From: Porphyromonadaceae bacterium UBA2751
GTDB lineage: Bacteria > Bacteroidota > Bacteroidia > Bacteroidales > Muribaculaceae
Assembly (NCBI GenBank): GCA_002353285.1
Contig: DEJJ01000021.1
Span: 1 to 30,238 of the forward strand
Length of the DNA: 30,238 nucleotides
Reading direction: 5' to 3'
Shown here in pieces: positions 14,533 to 22,644 of this stretch; within the stretch, counting starts at the first letter, position 1, and each line of letters opens with the position of its first letter. The translations under genes and the position numbers were made by a program. The notes beneath the pieces are model-generated. The model was not told the DNA's origin, made no database searches, and saw only the letters and a program-made list of their open reading frames with translations.

Positions 14533-16848
14533 TTATTGGCCCAGGCGGGCTTTCTCGTCGCTGCCAGCGCCGCTGCCGCGCCACTTGCTGGAGGCGGCAT
14601 TGAACTTGTAGCGCACTGTAACTTGCACCTCGCGCGAGTCGCGGTGTTGCGCCTGGCACATGTTGCGCAAGCCATAGCGCAGCTGCACCTTTTCTTGTGC
14701 ATCGAGCAGGTTTCGCCCGGCAATTTTCACACTCAAGCGGTCGTTGAGGAATGTCTTGGTCAAGCTCAAGTAGAGGTTGAAAAGCGCTCGGGTAAGCGAC
14801 ACGTTCTCCATGTCGCCCCGGGTGGTGATGTCGAGACTGGCATTAGCTGTGAGTGTGGGCAGAATCTTGATGTTATTATTGAACTGAATCAGGAAAATGG
14901 GGCGCTTGGGGCTGATGTAGCCAACAGGTGTGGGAATCCTTGTCCAGTCCTTGATCATGCCCAGCGAGAGTTGTGGCTCGTAGATGCCAAACTTGGGGTT
15001 GAAGTTTAACATCAAGCGCATCTTGTGGCTGTGGTCGAGGTTCTCACGGGTGAGCAGGGTGGTGGCCTCGCTGCCGGGCACCTCATGCGCCACGTTGATG
15101 ATGTGGTCGCTCACGTGCTTGTATTCGGCCATGAAGCTCATCCATCGCCACATCACCATGAGACCTACCTGATTGTTGATTGATGGCTTGAGGGTGGGAT
15201 TGCCGCTCTCCCAGGTGAAGCGGTTGCCATAGGACACGTTGCTGGTGAGCTGCCAGTAGTAGGGACGCTGAATCTTCATGCTATAGTTAAGCATGAGTTG
15301 CACTGCGCCGGCACGAGCCTGCAAGCCCACTGTGGGGAACAGGTGGTGATAGGTACGGCTCTGCTCGGCAATGCGCTCACCCATGCTGTAGTAGTCGCTT
15401 GTCACATTCTCGTTGCGCAAGCCCAGACGCATCGAGCCGAAGGGCAATGGGCGGGCATATTCCACAAAGAAGGCATAGCCCTGCTCGCGCTGCTCGGTTA
15501 CCGACGACGGCACCACCTGCTCAGGGTTAAGGTACTCGTCGTTGCGGTGGGTGTTGCTCAGCTCGGTGCCTGCTTGCAGGTTGCCACCCAGCACTGGCCA
15601 TGAGAGCACGAGTTTGCCTGCCAGTAGCTGGCTGCGTGCCATGCTCTGCGCGGTGACGATGCGGCTGTCGCGCTCTTGGCTTACCTCGTCGTTGAACTGG
15701 TGCTTGCGGCTCTTGCTGAACATGTAGTCAAGGTTCACATCAATGCCTAGCTTGCCCACCCGGCCGTTGTAGTAGGCATTGAGGGTGTGGGGCATGTTAT
15801 AGGTAGAGTGATAATCGGCAGTATTCTCAACGTGGTCGTAGAATTGGCCATCGGCAATCACGTCGGCTATCATTGTGCCCGTGTCGTGGTTCTTGAAGTA
15901 CCACTTGGTATCGTAGCGCACGCCCATCGAGTGGTTGTCGCCTAACACATAGTTCACGCCCACCGAGCTGTAGAGCGACTGGCTGTGGCTCTTGTCCTTG
16001 AGATGCTGGTCGAGGAGCCAAGTGGTGTCGGCTTGAACGTCAAAAATTATTTTGTCTTTTTGTTCCCAGCGGTCGTCGTTGTACCACACGGCGCCAAACA
16101 CGTCCACTCCGCCCTTGCGGTAGTTCCAGTTGATGCCGGTTGCTAGGTCCATATTCTTGCCTTGATAATAATTGACCTCGGCATCAAACGAGAAGCCTTC
16201 GCCTTGCGGACGCTTGGTCTTGATGAGGATTACACTCTCCACATCGGCCTTGTATTTGGCACCTGGATTGGTGATTAGCTCCACACTCTCAATGTCGTCG
16301 CTCTTGAGCTGGTCGAGCTCGCTCTTGTTGCGCATCTCGCGGCCGTTGATATAAATGACTGGTGTTCCCTTGCCGAACACCTCTAGGCCATCGGCTTTCT
16401 TCTGAACTCCAGGCAGGTTCTGCAACACATCGTTAGCCGTGCCCACTCGGCTTAGCAGCGTGCCGTCGACGTCGGTTTTGAGACCCTCGGTGGTGAGTTT
16501 GAAGACGGGGCGCGAGGCTTTCACCACCACCTCACCCAGCATCGTGGCCTCGGGCACGAGCTGCACGGTACCCATTGGGATGCCACTGGTGGCGTTGATA
16601 TATTTGGTTTCATAGCCAATGTAGCTCAACTTCACAATAAGGCTGCTATTGCCGCTGGGCAAGGTGAATGTGCCGTCCTCGCCCGTTGTGGCGCCAGCAA
16701 TGAAGGAGCTGTCGGCGGGGTTAAGGAGCACCACGTTGGCAAAGGGGAAAGGTTGATTGTTCTCGTCGGTCACCGTGCCGGTGTAGTCGCCTGCCATCAT
16801 GCTTATTGTCTCAATCAGGCAAGCCATTAGGAGTGCAATTCGTTTCAT
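14533..16848 (-). CDS. TonB-receptor-like outer membrane beta-barrel protein
   Basis: A 771-residue outer membrane protein of the OMP_b-brl_3 family. I start it at the Met giving MKRIALLMACLIETISMMAG, because this is a clean signal peptide. An upstream in-frame ATG at 16908 would add 20 residues before it and overlap a palindrome. Domains in order are a carboxypeptidase-regulatory-like (CarboxypepD_reg) beta-sandwich at about 21-105 (GTVTDENNQPFPFANVVLL), a plug at about 110-220 (VGTANDVLQNLPGVQ), and a barrel to the end. No SusD partner is adjacent and no TonB box is obvious. Transport cargo is unknown. Such proteins have also been linked to regulation by ECF sigma/anti-sigma pairs, none of which is here. 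Confidence 0.88.
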   Translation of the reverse strand: MKRIALLMACLIETISMMAGDYTGTVTDENNQPFPFANVVLLNPADSSFIAGATTGEDGTFTLPSGNSSLIVKLSYIGYETKYINATSGIPMGTVQLVPEATMLGEVVVKASRPVFKLTTEGLKTDVDGTLLSRVGTANDVLQNLPGVQKKADGLEVFGKGTPVIYINGREMRNKSELDQLKSDDIESVELITNPGAKYKADVESVILIKTKRPQGEGFSFDAEVNYYQGKNMDLATGINWNYRKGGVDVFGAVWYNDDRWEQKDKIIFDVQADTTWLLDQHLKDKSHSQSLYSSVGVNYVLGDNHSMGVRYDTKWYFKNHDTGTMIADVIADGQFYDHVENTADYHSTYNMPHTLNAYYNGRVGKLGIDVNLDYMFSKSRKHQFNDEVSQERDSRIVTAQSMARSQLLAGKLVLSWPVLGGNLQAGTELSNTHRNDEYLNPEQVVPSSVTEQREQGYAFFVEYARPLPFGSMRLGLRNENVTSDYYSMGERIAEQSRTYHHLFPTVGLQARAGAVQLMLNYSMKIQRPYYWQLTSNVSYGNRFTWESGNPTLKPSINNQVGLMVMWRWMSFMAEYKHVSDHIINVAHEVPGSEATTLLTRENLDHSHKMRLMLNFNPKFGIYEPQLSLGMIKDWTRIPTPVGYISPKRPIFLIQFNNNIKILPTLTANASLDITTRGDMENVSLTRALFNLYLSLTKTFLNDRLSVKIAGRNLLDAQEKVQLRYGLRNMCQAQHRDSREVQVTVRYKFNAASSKWRGSGAGSDEKARLGQ

Positions 16849-16902
16849 TTTAAGAATCATATTTTGTAACGTGAATAATTTATATCGATTAAAATCTTGG
16901 AG

Positions 16903-16917
16903 CCACAATCATTGTGG
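16903..16917. promoter_or_regulatory. palindrome between divergent barrel and obgE genes
   Basis: CCACAATCATTGTGG is a perfect 7-bp inverted repeat around one base, 55 bp upstream of the barrel start. It is a candidate operator for a dimeric regulator. A weaker symmetry, CACTCAAGAGTG, lies 40-60 bp further on. No promoter consensus for the barrel gene could be fixed in 16849-17141. Confidence 0.4.
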
Positions 16918-17025
16918 GCCGCTCGCACACTATTGACGTAACATGTGGGGCAAAATGTTGCACTCAAGAGTGATTTTCACCCTTTAGTGTTTAAAATCTT
17001 GACACAAATCAAGCCTCGGCCATTG

Positions 17026-17074
17026 AAAAACTCAAAACTCAAAAACTCTTAACTCTTAATTCATAACTCAAAAC
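17026..17074. repeat. AACTCAA-type heptad tract A upstream of obgE
   Basis: A degenerate run of AAACTCA, AAACTCT and AACTCAT-type units lies just before the obgE -7 box and covers the place where a -33 element would sit. Confidence 0.75.
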
Positions 17075-17081
17075 TATTTTG

Positions 17082-17089
17082 TAACTTTG
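17082..17089 (+). promoter_or_regulatory. -7 box of the obgE operon promoter
   Basis: TAACTTTG matches TAnnTTTG exactly, with the start codon 52 bp downstream. There is no TTTG 19-21 bp upstream, where the heptad tract lies. Transcription would begin near 17096, so the second heptad tract would be transcribed. Confidence 0.55.
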
Positions 17090-17098
17090 CAGGCTGAA

Positions 17099-17141
17099 AC
17101 TCTCAACTCATAACTCACAAACTCAAAACTCGAAACTCAAA
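17099..17141. repeat. AACTCAA-type heptad tract B in the obgE 5' UTR
   Basis: About six 7-bp units of the form AACTCAT, AACTCAC or AACTCAA run without a break into the obgE start codon at 17142. The tract replaces the ribosome-binding region and is free of G except for one base near 17130. Confidence 0.8.
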
Positions 17142-18371
17142 ATGGCCGAGAGCAACTTCATTGACTATGTAAAGATATTGTGCCGCAGTGGGCATGGTGG
17201 AGCAGGGTCGAAACACCTGCACCGCGCCAAGTACATCCCTAAAGGAGGCCCCGACGGTGGCGACGGCGGTCGCGGTGGTCACATCTTCCTAAAGGGTAAC
17301 CGCAACCTGTGGACACTGATTCACCTGAAATATCAACGCCACATCTTCGCTACCGATGGAGCACCAGGTAGCGAGAACCAGTGCACTGGCAAGAAGGGTG
17401 AGGACCGCACCATCGAGGTGCCTTGTGGCACGGCGGTCTACGATGCCGAGACGGGCAAGTTCCTGTGCGACGTGACCGAGCACGACCAGGTGGTACGCCT
17501 GCTCAAGGGTGGCCGTGGCGGCTTGGGCAACGTTCACTTCAAGAGCGCTACTCGGCAGACTCCCCGCTTCGCTCAACCAGGCGAGGACGGTGTGGAGAAG
17601 TCGATTATCCTGGAGCTCAAGTTGCTGGCCGACGTGGGCCTCGTGGGTTTCCCCAATGCCGGTAAGTCGACACTGCTCTCGGTAATTAGTGCCGCCAAGC
17701 CAAAGATTGCCAACTATCCCTTTACCACACTCGAGCCTAACTTGGGTATCGTGACCTATCGCGGGCAACAGTCGTTTGTCATGGCCGACATCCCCGGTAT
17801 CATTGAGGGCGCAAGTGAGGGCAAGGGCCTGGGCCTGCGCTTCTTGCGGCACATTGAGCGCAATGCAGTGTTGCTCTTCATGATACCGAGTGATACTGAT
17901 GATATCAAGCGTGAGTATGAGATACTGAGCAATGAGCTCGCCACCTTCAATCCCGACCTCGTGGAGAAACCACGAGTGCTGGCAGTGACCAAGTGTGACC
18001 TCATCGACGAGGAACTCAAGGAGATGCTGCGCGAGGGTCTGCCCAGTGATGTGCCTGTGGTCTTTATCTCGAGTGTGGCGCAGCAGGGTCTTACCGAACT
18101 CAAAGACTTGCTGTGGCGCACCATCAACGACGAGCACAACCGCATCCCCGACACCGTGGCACTGCACGACCTCGACTCTCAGCACCGTGTGCAAGAGGAG
18201 GACGATTTCATTTTTGCTGCACAGGACCCCGACTACGACGACATGCCCGATGCTGGTGGCAAGATGATTGTCGACGAGCAGGAGTGGGACGATGAATACT
18301 GGGCCGAGAAATATGACGACCCCGACCGTGACTTCCAGATTGTGAACGATGACCCTGACCCCGAGCAATGA
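17142..18371 (+). CDS. obgE: GTPase Obg
   Basis: Ribosome-associated GTPase needed for 50S assembly and growth control. The glycine-rich Obg fold covers about 1-158 (SGHGGAGS, KGGPDGGDGGRGG). The G domain follows: G1 GFPNAGKST at 169-177, G2 YPFTTLEPN, G3 DIPGIIEGAS at 216-225, G4 TKCD at 283-286 (Thr where many GTPases have Asn), and G5 ISSVAQQG near 309-316. The last ~70 residues are very acidic and of low complexity, in place of a full OCT domain. The 409 residues are normal for Bacteroidota. It heads a four-gene operon and is preceded by a heptad repeat tract that abuts its ATG. Confidence 0.97.
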   Translation: MAESNFIDYVKILCRSGHGGAGSKHLHRAKYIPKGGPDGGDGGRGGHIFLKGNRNLWTLIHLKYQRHIFATDGAPGSENQCTGKKGEDRTIEVPCGTAVYDAETGKFLCDVTEHDQVVRLLKGGRGGLGNVHFKSATRQTPRFAQPGEDGVEKSIILELKLLADVGLVGFPNAGKSTLLSVISAAKPKIANYPFTTLEPNLGIVTYRGQQSFVMADIPGIIEGASEGKGLGLRFLRHIERNAVLLFMIPSDTDDIKREYEILSNELATFNPDLVEKPRVLAVTKCDLIDEELKEMLREGLPSDVPVVFISSVAQQGLTELKDLLWRTINDEHNRIPDTVALHDLDSQHRVQEEDDFIFAAQDPDYDDMPDAGGKMIVDEQEWDDEYWAEKYDDPDRDFQIVNDDPDPEQ

Positions 18372-18378
18372 CGATAGC

Positions 18379-18963
18379 ATGGAGATAAAGGGAAACATTT
18401 GCATCTTTGGTGCTTCGAGTCGCAACCTCGACGATTCCTACATCGAGGCAGCACGCGAGCTGGGCACCATCATGGCCAAGCGCGGCTGGCGATGCCTTAA
18501 TGGGGCTGGCAATGAGGGCTTGATGCGCGCAGTGAGCGATGGAGTGCTTGATGCCGGAGGCGAGGCCATCGGGGTGATTCCGCAGTTCATGATCGACAAT
18601 GGCTGGCACTACGACCGCCTCACCCGCATCATCGCCACTTCCACTATGCACGAGCGTAAGAGCACACTGGCCTCAATGTCGCAGGCCGTGATTGCGCTGC
18701 CTGGTGGCTGTGGCACCATGGAGGAACTGCTCGAAGCCATTACCTGGCGGCAGCTTAACATAGCCCCCAAACCCATTGTGATGCTTAACACTCTAGGCTA
18801 CTACAACCCGCTGGTGGAGATGCTCAACCATGCCATTGAGCACGGCTTCATGAAAGCGAGCCACAACCGCCTGTGGCGGCTGGCCCAGTCGCCAGTCCAG
18901 GCTATCAACATCATTGAGCAAGAGCTGCAAGACGGCGACAAGCCCATTGAGTCAAAATACTAA
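18379..18963 (+). CDS. LOG family (TIGR00730) nucleotide phosphoribohydrolase-like protein
   Basis: A 194-residue Rossmann-fold protein of the LOG/TIGR00730 family. Characterised members hydrolyse cytokinin or purine nucleoside 5'-monophosphates to base and ribose phosphate. Seen here are CIFGASSRN at 8-16, HERK at 91-94, and the signature PGGCGTMEE at 108-116, including the catalytic Arg and Glu of the family. The first glycine-rich motif reads NGAGNEGLM and not the usual GGGxxGLMG, which may mark a subfamily. I start it at 18379, 7 bp after obgE, because homologues begin at this point. An earlier ATG at 18349 would overlap obgE by 23 bp. The in vivo substrate is unknown. Confidence 0.88.
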   Translation: MEIKGNICIFGASSRNLDDSYIEAARELGTIMAKRGWRCLNGAGNEGLMRAVSDGVLDAGGEAIGVIPQFMIDNGWHYDRLTRIIATSTMHERKSTLASMSQAVIALPGGCGTMEELLEAITWRQLNIAPKPIVMLNTLGYYNPLVEMLNHAIEHGFMKASHNRLWRLAQSPVQAINIIEQELQDGDKPIESKY

Positions 18964-18972
18964 TTCTTAACA

Positions 18973-19854
18973 ATGCCAACTCACAACTCAGATATAATTA
19001 CCGACTCTGCCTCGATGGCCGCCGACACTACCGGCAGCCTCGACACCGTGGTGGCACCCAAGCAGCACCGGGCGCAGTATCTTAACGGTTTTCCGCAGTA
19101 TGGCGGCAACGATTCGGTCTACGAGCACATCGACCAGATGCCAGTACTCGAGATGCCGGCAGCTGGCAATGCCATCACTCACAACAGTTCGCCATTGCAC
19201 GACACTGGTTCAATGATAATGTTCCTGCTCTCGTGCCTGTTCCTGCTCACGAGCTACAGGCTGGGCAGCGTCTATATCGCCAATTTGGGACACAACATGT
19301 TCTCAACCAAGGGAAAAGACGACCTCTATAGCGACCACACGATGAGCGACACGCGCATCATCATTGCCTTGATTGTAAACACTTGCCTCATGGAGGGGAT
19401 GTTGCTCTTCTACGGCCTGTCGTGGTATGCCCCCAAGCTTGCGCTGGCGTTGCAGAGCTCGGTGTTCCTGCACGTTTTTGTACTGGTGCTTGCTGCAGGC
19501 CTATTCATCACGCTGCAACTGTTTCTTTACCGCTTGATTGGCTTTACATTTAGCGATGACCGCCTCACCGAGTTGTGGGTTGGCGGATTTCTCGCCTCGC
19601 AGGCCACACTCGGTTTAGTGCTCTTTCCAGTCGTGGTTATTACGCTGGTGTTTCCCTCCACAATCAAGTCGATGCTCACGCTCGCAATAGTCCTATATAT
19701 TTTGGCAAGAATAGTCTTTATTTGGAAAGGTTTTAGAATTTTTTTCAATAATTTCTCGTCAAGTATTTATTTTATTTTGTACCTTTGCGCCGTTGAAATT
19801 GTACCCCCTCTCTTGGCACTTGCCGGTACAGTTTATATATGCAGCATATTATAA
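18973..19854 (+). CDS. DUF4271 integral membrane protein
   Basis: A 293-residue membrane protein. The first ~75 residues are polar and of low complexity. About six hydrophobic helices follow from residue ~80 to the end. The C-terminal pattern KGFRIFFNNFSSSIYFILYL and AVEIVPPLLAL is the signature of DUF4271, a Bacteroidota family usually found next to hemD, as here (18 bp upstream). Function is unknown. The gene begins 9 bp after the LOG gene. Its first codons, at 18976-18991, contain two AACTCAC-type units, so the repeat family encodes part of its N-terminus (PTHNS). Confidence 0.85.
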   Translation: MPTHNSDIITDSASMAADTTGSLDTVVAPKQHRAQYLNGFPQYGGNDSVYEHIDQMPVLEMPAAGNAITHNSSPLHDTGSMIMFLLSCLFLLTSYRLGSVYIANLGHNMFSTKGKDDLYSDHTMSDTRIIIALIVNTCLMEGMLLFYGLSWYAPKLALALQSSVFLHVFVLVLAAGLFITLQLFLYRLIGFTFSDDRLTELWVGGFLASQATLGLVLFPVVVITLVFPSTIKSMLTLAIVLYILARIVFIWKGFRIFFNNFSSSIYFILYLCAVEIVPPLLALAGTVYICSIL

Positions 19855-19872
19855 ACAAAAAACATTGAAACA

Positions 19873-21093
19873 GTGAAGATTAAGAAAATTTTGGTTTCTC
19901 AACCGAAGCCATCATCTGAAAAATCTCCGTATTTCGATTTGCAACGCAAGTATGGCGTTGAAGTGGTTTTCAGGCCATTCATCAAGATTGAGGGGTTGAC
20001 ATCGCGCGAGTTCCGTCAGTCGAAAATCCCCATCACTAACCACACGGCAGTGATTTTCACTGCACGCACTGCTGTTGACCACTACTTCCGCTTGTGCAAG
20101 GAACTGCGTTTCAACGTTCCCGACACGATGAAATACTTCTGTGTGAGCGAGACAATTGCCCATTATCTGCAGAAGTATATCATCTATCGCAAGCGCAAGA
20201 TTTTCTATAGCGAGACTGGCCATGCCGAGGCGCTGCTCCCACTGCTTGCCAAGCACAACAAGGAAACCTATCTTTATCCCATTAGCGATGTTCATGACCA
20301 GAAGTTGCACATCCCTGAGGATGGCAGCATCAAGTTCACCAAGGCTGTGATGTATCGCACTGTGAGCAACGTGATAGGCAATGACGAGCCTTTCGACTAC
20401 GACATGATAATCCTTTTCACCCCGTCGGGTGTGAAATCGCTGCTCCAGAGCTTCCCACACTTTGAGCAAGGCAATATCGCAATAGGCGCTATGGGTGGCA
20501 AGACCATCGAGGAGCTCAAGAACAACGGACTAAGGCTCGACCTCACTACCACAAGCAAGGCTCCATCGATAGCTGCTGCTATGGACAACTACATCAAGGA
20601 GCATCTTGATGATCCCGATGAGCCACGCATTGAGCAGGAGCGATTCAAAGACCCAGAGCCAGAACCCGTTCCCGAACCTGCTCCTGAGCCCGTGGTTGAA
20701 CCTGTAGCTAAGAAGCCATCCGCCAAGAAGGCACCAGCCAAGAAGCCTGCAGCCAAGAAGGCACCGGCCAAGAAGCCTGCGGCCAAGAAACCAGCCGCAA
20801 AGAAGACTACAACAGCCTCTAAGAAGGCGACAGTAGCAACTAAGGCTGAGTCGACTAAGAAGACGACCGCTGCTGCAAAGAAGACGACCGCCGCTGCTGC
20901 AAAGAAGACCACTACAGCCGCAGCAAAGAAGACCACGACAGCTGCAGCCAAGAAGACAACCGCTACGGCCAAGAAGACTACGACATCTGCAGCAAAGAAG
21001 GCAACTACAACCGCAGCAAAGAAGGCAACTACATCTGCAGCAAAGAAGACTACGACAGCCGCTGCTAAGAATAAGAAAACTACCAAGAAGTAA
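19873..21093 (+). CDS. hemD: uroporphyrinogen-III synthase with histone-H1-like C-terminal tail
   Basis: Cyclises hydroxymethylbilane to uroporphyrinogen III in haem and corrinoid synthesis. Residues 1-~245 match the Bacteroidota HemD (start KKILVSQPKPSSEKSPYFDL; then SETIAHYLQKYI, SDVHDQK, ILFTPSGVKSL, IAIGAMGGKT). The normal protein ends about there. Here it continues with an acidic proline-rich hinge at 259-278 (DPEPEPVPEPAPEPVVEP). Then come about 128 residues made almost only of Lys, Ala, Thr and some Pro/Ser, first as PAAKK/PAKK units and then as TTAAAKK units. This resembles eukaryotic H1 tails and bacterial AlgP or Hc1-type proteins. The start codon is GTG. It is the last gene of the obgE operon, followed by a terminator. 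Nucleic acid binding by the tail is inference. Confidence 0.93.
   Translation: MKIKKILVSQPKPSSEKSPYFDLQRKYGVEVVFRPFIKIEGLTSREFRQSKIPITNHTAVIFTARTAVDHYFRLCKELRFNVPDTMKYFCVSETIAHYLQKYIIYRKRKIFYSETGHAEALLPLLAKHNKETYLYPISDVHDQKLHIPEDGSIKFTKAVMYRTVSNVIGNDEPFDYDMIILFTPSGVKSLLQSFPHFEQGNIAIGAMGGKTIEELKNNGLRLDLTTTSKAPSIAAAMDNYIKEHLDDPDEPRIEQERFKDPEPEPVPEPAPEPVVEPVAKKPSAKKAPAKKPAAKKAPAKKPAAKKPAAKKTTTASKKATVATKAESTKKTTAAAKKTTAAAAKKTTTAAAKKTTTAAAKKTTATAKKTTTSAAKKATTTAAKKATTSAAKKTTTAAAKNKKTTKK
20701..21092 (+). repeat. in-frame tandem repeats coding for the Lys/Ala tail of HemD
   Basis: The DNA repeats GCCAAGAAG- and GCAAAGAAG-type triplet groups with units of 12-24 bp, such as GCAGCAAAGAAGACTACGAC. Units are multiples of three, so gain or loss of a copy would change tail length without a frameshift. 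Confidence 0.75.
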
Positions 21094-21111
21094 TTTTTTA
21101 TTTCATAAGCT

Positions 21112-21151
21112 AAAAGCAAGGGCCATTCAGTATTGTTAGGCTCTTGCTTTT
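21112..21151 (+). terminator. terminator of the obgE-hemD operon
   Basis: A 13-bp stem, AAAAGCAAGGGCC (21112-21124) with GGCTCTTGCTTTT (21139-21151), has one G-U pair and a 14-nt loop, and ends in a short T run. It lies 18 bp after the hemD stop. Confidence 0.8.
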
Positions 21152-21235
21152 CAATTAGAAATTGAAACTGTGCATTAAACCTAACTTAAGAACCGTGATA
21201 ATTTTATTTTTATAAACCCACTTTATTAATCTTCT

Positions 21236-22555
21236 ATGACAAAGAAAATTACACTTGTTGCGCTGGCTATGGTGGCTTTGTGCAGCACGGCAATCGCCGA
21301 CCCCATCAAGATTAAGGGCGTGTATAACAACAACCGCTACGATGACCATGCCGACCACTGGTATACCACCTACGTGGGATGGAATAGTGTCCTGGAACGT
21401 GCCATCTTCATTGTGGAAAATGGAATCTACGCCATGGAAGTTGACGGTAACACCGTGAGCACACCAGTGAAAGAACCTCCTGTTGAAAAAAGCGATTTCT
21501 TCTCTAACGGGCAGTTTACCGACAACGACAAGGCCCTGTGGGCTAACAATTTCAACCTCATGTATGGCAACTCAGGAGCCGTGATGGCTAATGGTGTTAT
21601 CACCACAGTGACATCTCGCACCGAGAGTGCTGACGTGGACTCGACCAACATCTTTGCCGTGCGACACTGGAACGCTGAGACTGGCGATCTGCTCAACGCA
21701 AGCGATGAGTACTATCCCAAGAATGCTTGCCTTGAGAGTGCAGGCATGGCTCTTAACCCTGTTGATGGCAAGGTTTATGGCCTGTTTTATTTAACTGATG
21801 TTGATCTTCCCGAGGAGATTGTAAACGATCCCGACTTCTTTGGCGACAACACCGACTCGGGCTACGCAATATGCACCATCGACCTCGAGACAATGGAGAT
21901 AACTCCAATCACTCCTGGCCTGTATTACGACAATTTCGTGACATTTGCCATCAATGCACAAGGTCGTGCATTTGCCATGACCAGCGGTGCCACTGCTGGC
22001 TACGAGGGCGAGGATGGGAAATTTTATGACATCGATGGCAACCTCGCTGGCGCCCATCTGCTGGAGTTTGATCTTGCCACTGGCCTCATGCTTAAGGACT
22101 GGGGTGCTACTGGCTACTGCTCGCAAGCTAAGCGTCAGAGTGCTTGCTTCAGCAAGAATAACCCTGGCAAGATGTACTGGAATGGCTTCGTCAATAGCGG
22201 CATGGGCTATAACGACTATGGCAACTGGGGACCGCTTCCCGACAACAACTGGAAAGCCAATGGGAAGTACGACACCGCTCTCTACGAGGTTGACGTCAAC
22301 ACTGGTGAGGCAGCTCGCATTGCCAAGATTGACAACCGCTTCACCTTTGCTTGCATGTGGGTGGTCGAGGACGATGAACCAGTGGCAGGCGATGTGAATG
22401 GCGACGGAGCAGTCAATAGCACCGACATCACTGTGCTCTACAACTGGCTGCTGAGCGAGGACGACACCTACATGGTGAATGGCGATCAGGACGGTGATGG
22501 TGAAGTGACTGCTGGCGACGTGACAGTTGTCTATAACATCCTCATGAACGATTGA
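21236..22555 (+). CDS. secreted protein with C-terminal dockerin type I domain
   Basis: A 439-residue protein with a signal peptide (MTKKITLVALAMVALCSTAIA). The middle ~360 residues contain several YWTD/beta-propeller-like segments (GIYAMEVDGN, GMALNPVDGKVYGLF, ICTIDLETMEITPITPGL, LYEVDVNTGEAARI). They suggest a six- or seven-bladed propeller, but I do not recognise a named family. At the end are two calcium-binding loops of the dockerin type, DVNGDGAVNSTD (from ~385) and DQDGDGEVTAGD, each followed by the helix pattern ITVLYNWLL / VTVVYNILM. No cohesin gene is in the window. It is probably exposed on or released from the cell. The gene stands alone between two terminators. Confidence 0.85.
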   Translation: MTKKITLVALAMVALCSTAIADPIKIKGVYNNNRYDDHADHWYTTYVGWNSVLERAIFIVENGIYAMEVDGNTVSTPVKEPPVEKSDFFSNGQFTDNDKALWANNFNLMYGNSGAVMANGVITTVTSRTESADVDSTNIFAVRHWNAETGDLLNASDEYYPKNACLESAGMALNPVDGKVYGLFYLTDVDLPEEIVNDPDFFGDNTDSGYAICTIDLETMEITPITPGLYYDNFVTFAINAQGRAFAMTSGATAGYEGEDGKFYDIDGNLAGAHLLEFDLATGLMLKDWGATGYCSQAKRQSACFSKNNPGKMYWNGFVNSGMGYNDYGNWGPLPDNNWKANGKYDTALYEVDVNTGEAARIAKIDNRFTFACMWVVEDDEPVAGDVNGDGAVNSTDITVLYNWLLSEDDTYMVNGDQDGDGEVTAGDVTVVYNILMND

Positions 22556-22580
22556 TCTCAGCGCATTAATCGATAGCAAT

Positions 22581-22619
22581 AAAAAAGGTGCCTCAACAAT
22601 GCGTGAGGCGCCTTTTTTT
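22581..22619. terminator. bidirectional terminator between the dockerin gene and ddl
   Basis: A 15-bp stem, AAAAAAGGTGCCTCA (22581-22595) with TGAGGCGCCTTTTTT (22604-22618), has one T-G pair and an 8-nt loop. It gives a T run in both directions. Confidence 0.9.
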
Positions 22620-22644
22620 GTGCATTATATTAATGTGAGTTCCT

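Noticed and set aside
16849..16908. Longer barrel protein starting at 16908
   Set aside because: It would put 20 extra residues before a complete signal peptide and run through the palindrome at 16903-16917, so the start at 16848 is preferred.
18349..18378. LOG protein starting inside obgE
   Set aside because: It is possible, but the extra ten residues do not fit the family N-terminus. The ATG at 18379 gives a normal protein 7 bp after obgE.
17289..18425. Open frame of 378 codons on the minus strand opposite obgE
   Set aside because: It is antisense to an intact Obg GTPase. The composition (many His, Leu, Val) is that expected of a mirror frame in this GC range.
20589..21119. Hydrophobic 176-codon frame on the minus strand
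   Set aside because: Its FFAAAVVV repeats are only the complement of the Lys/Ala/Thr repeats in the HemD tail.
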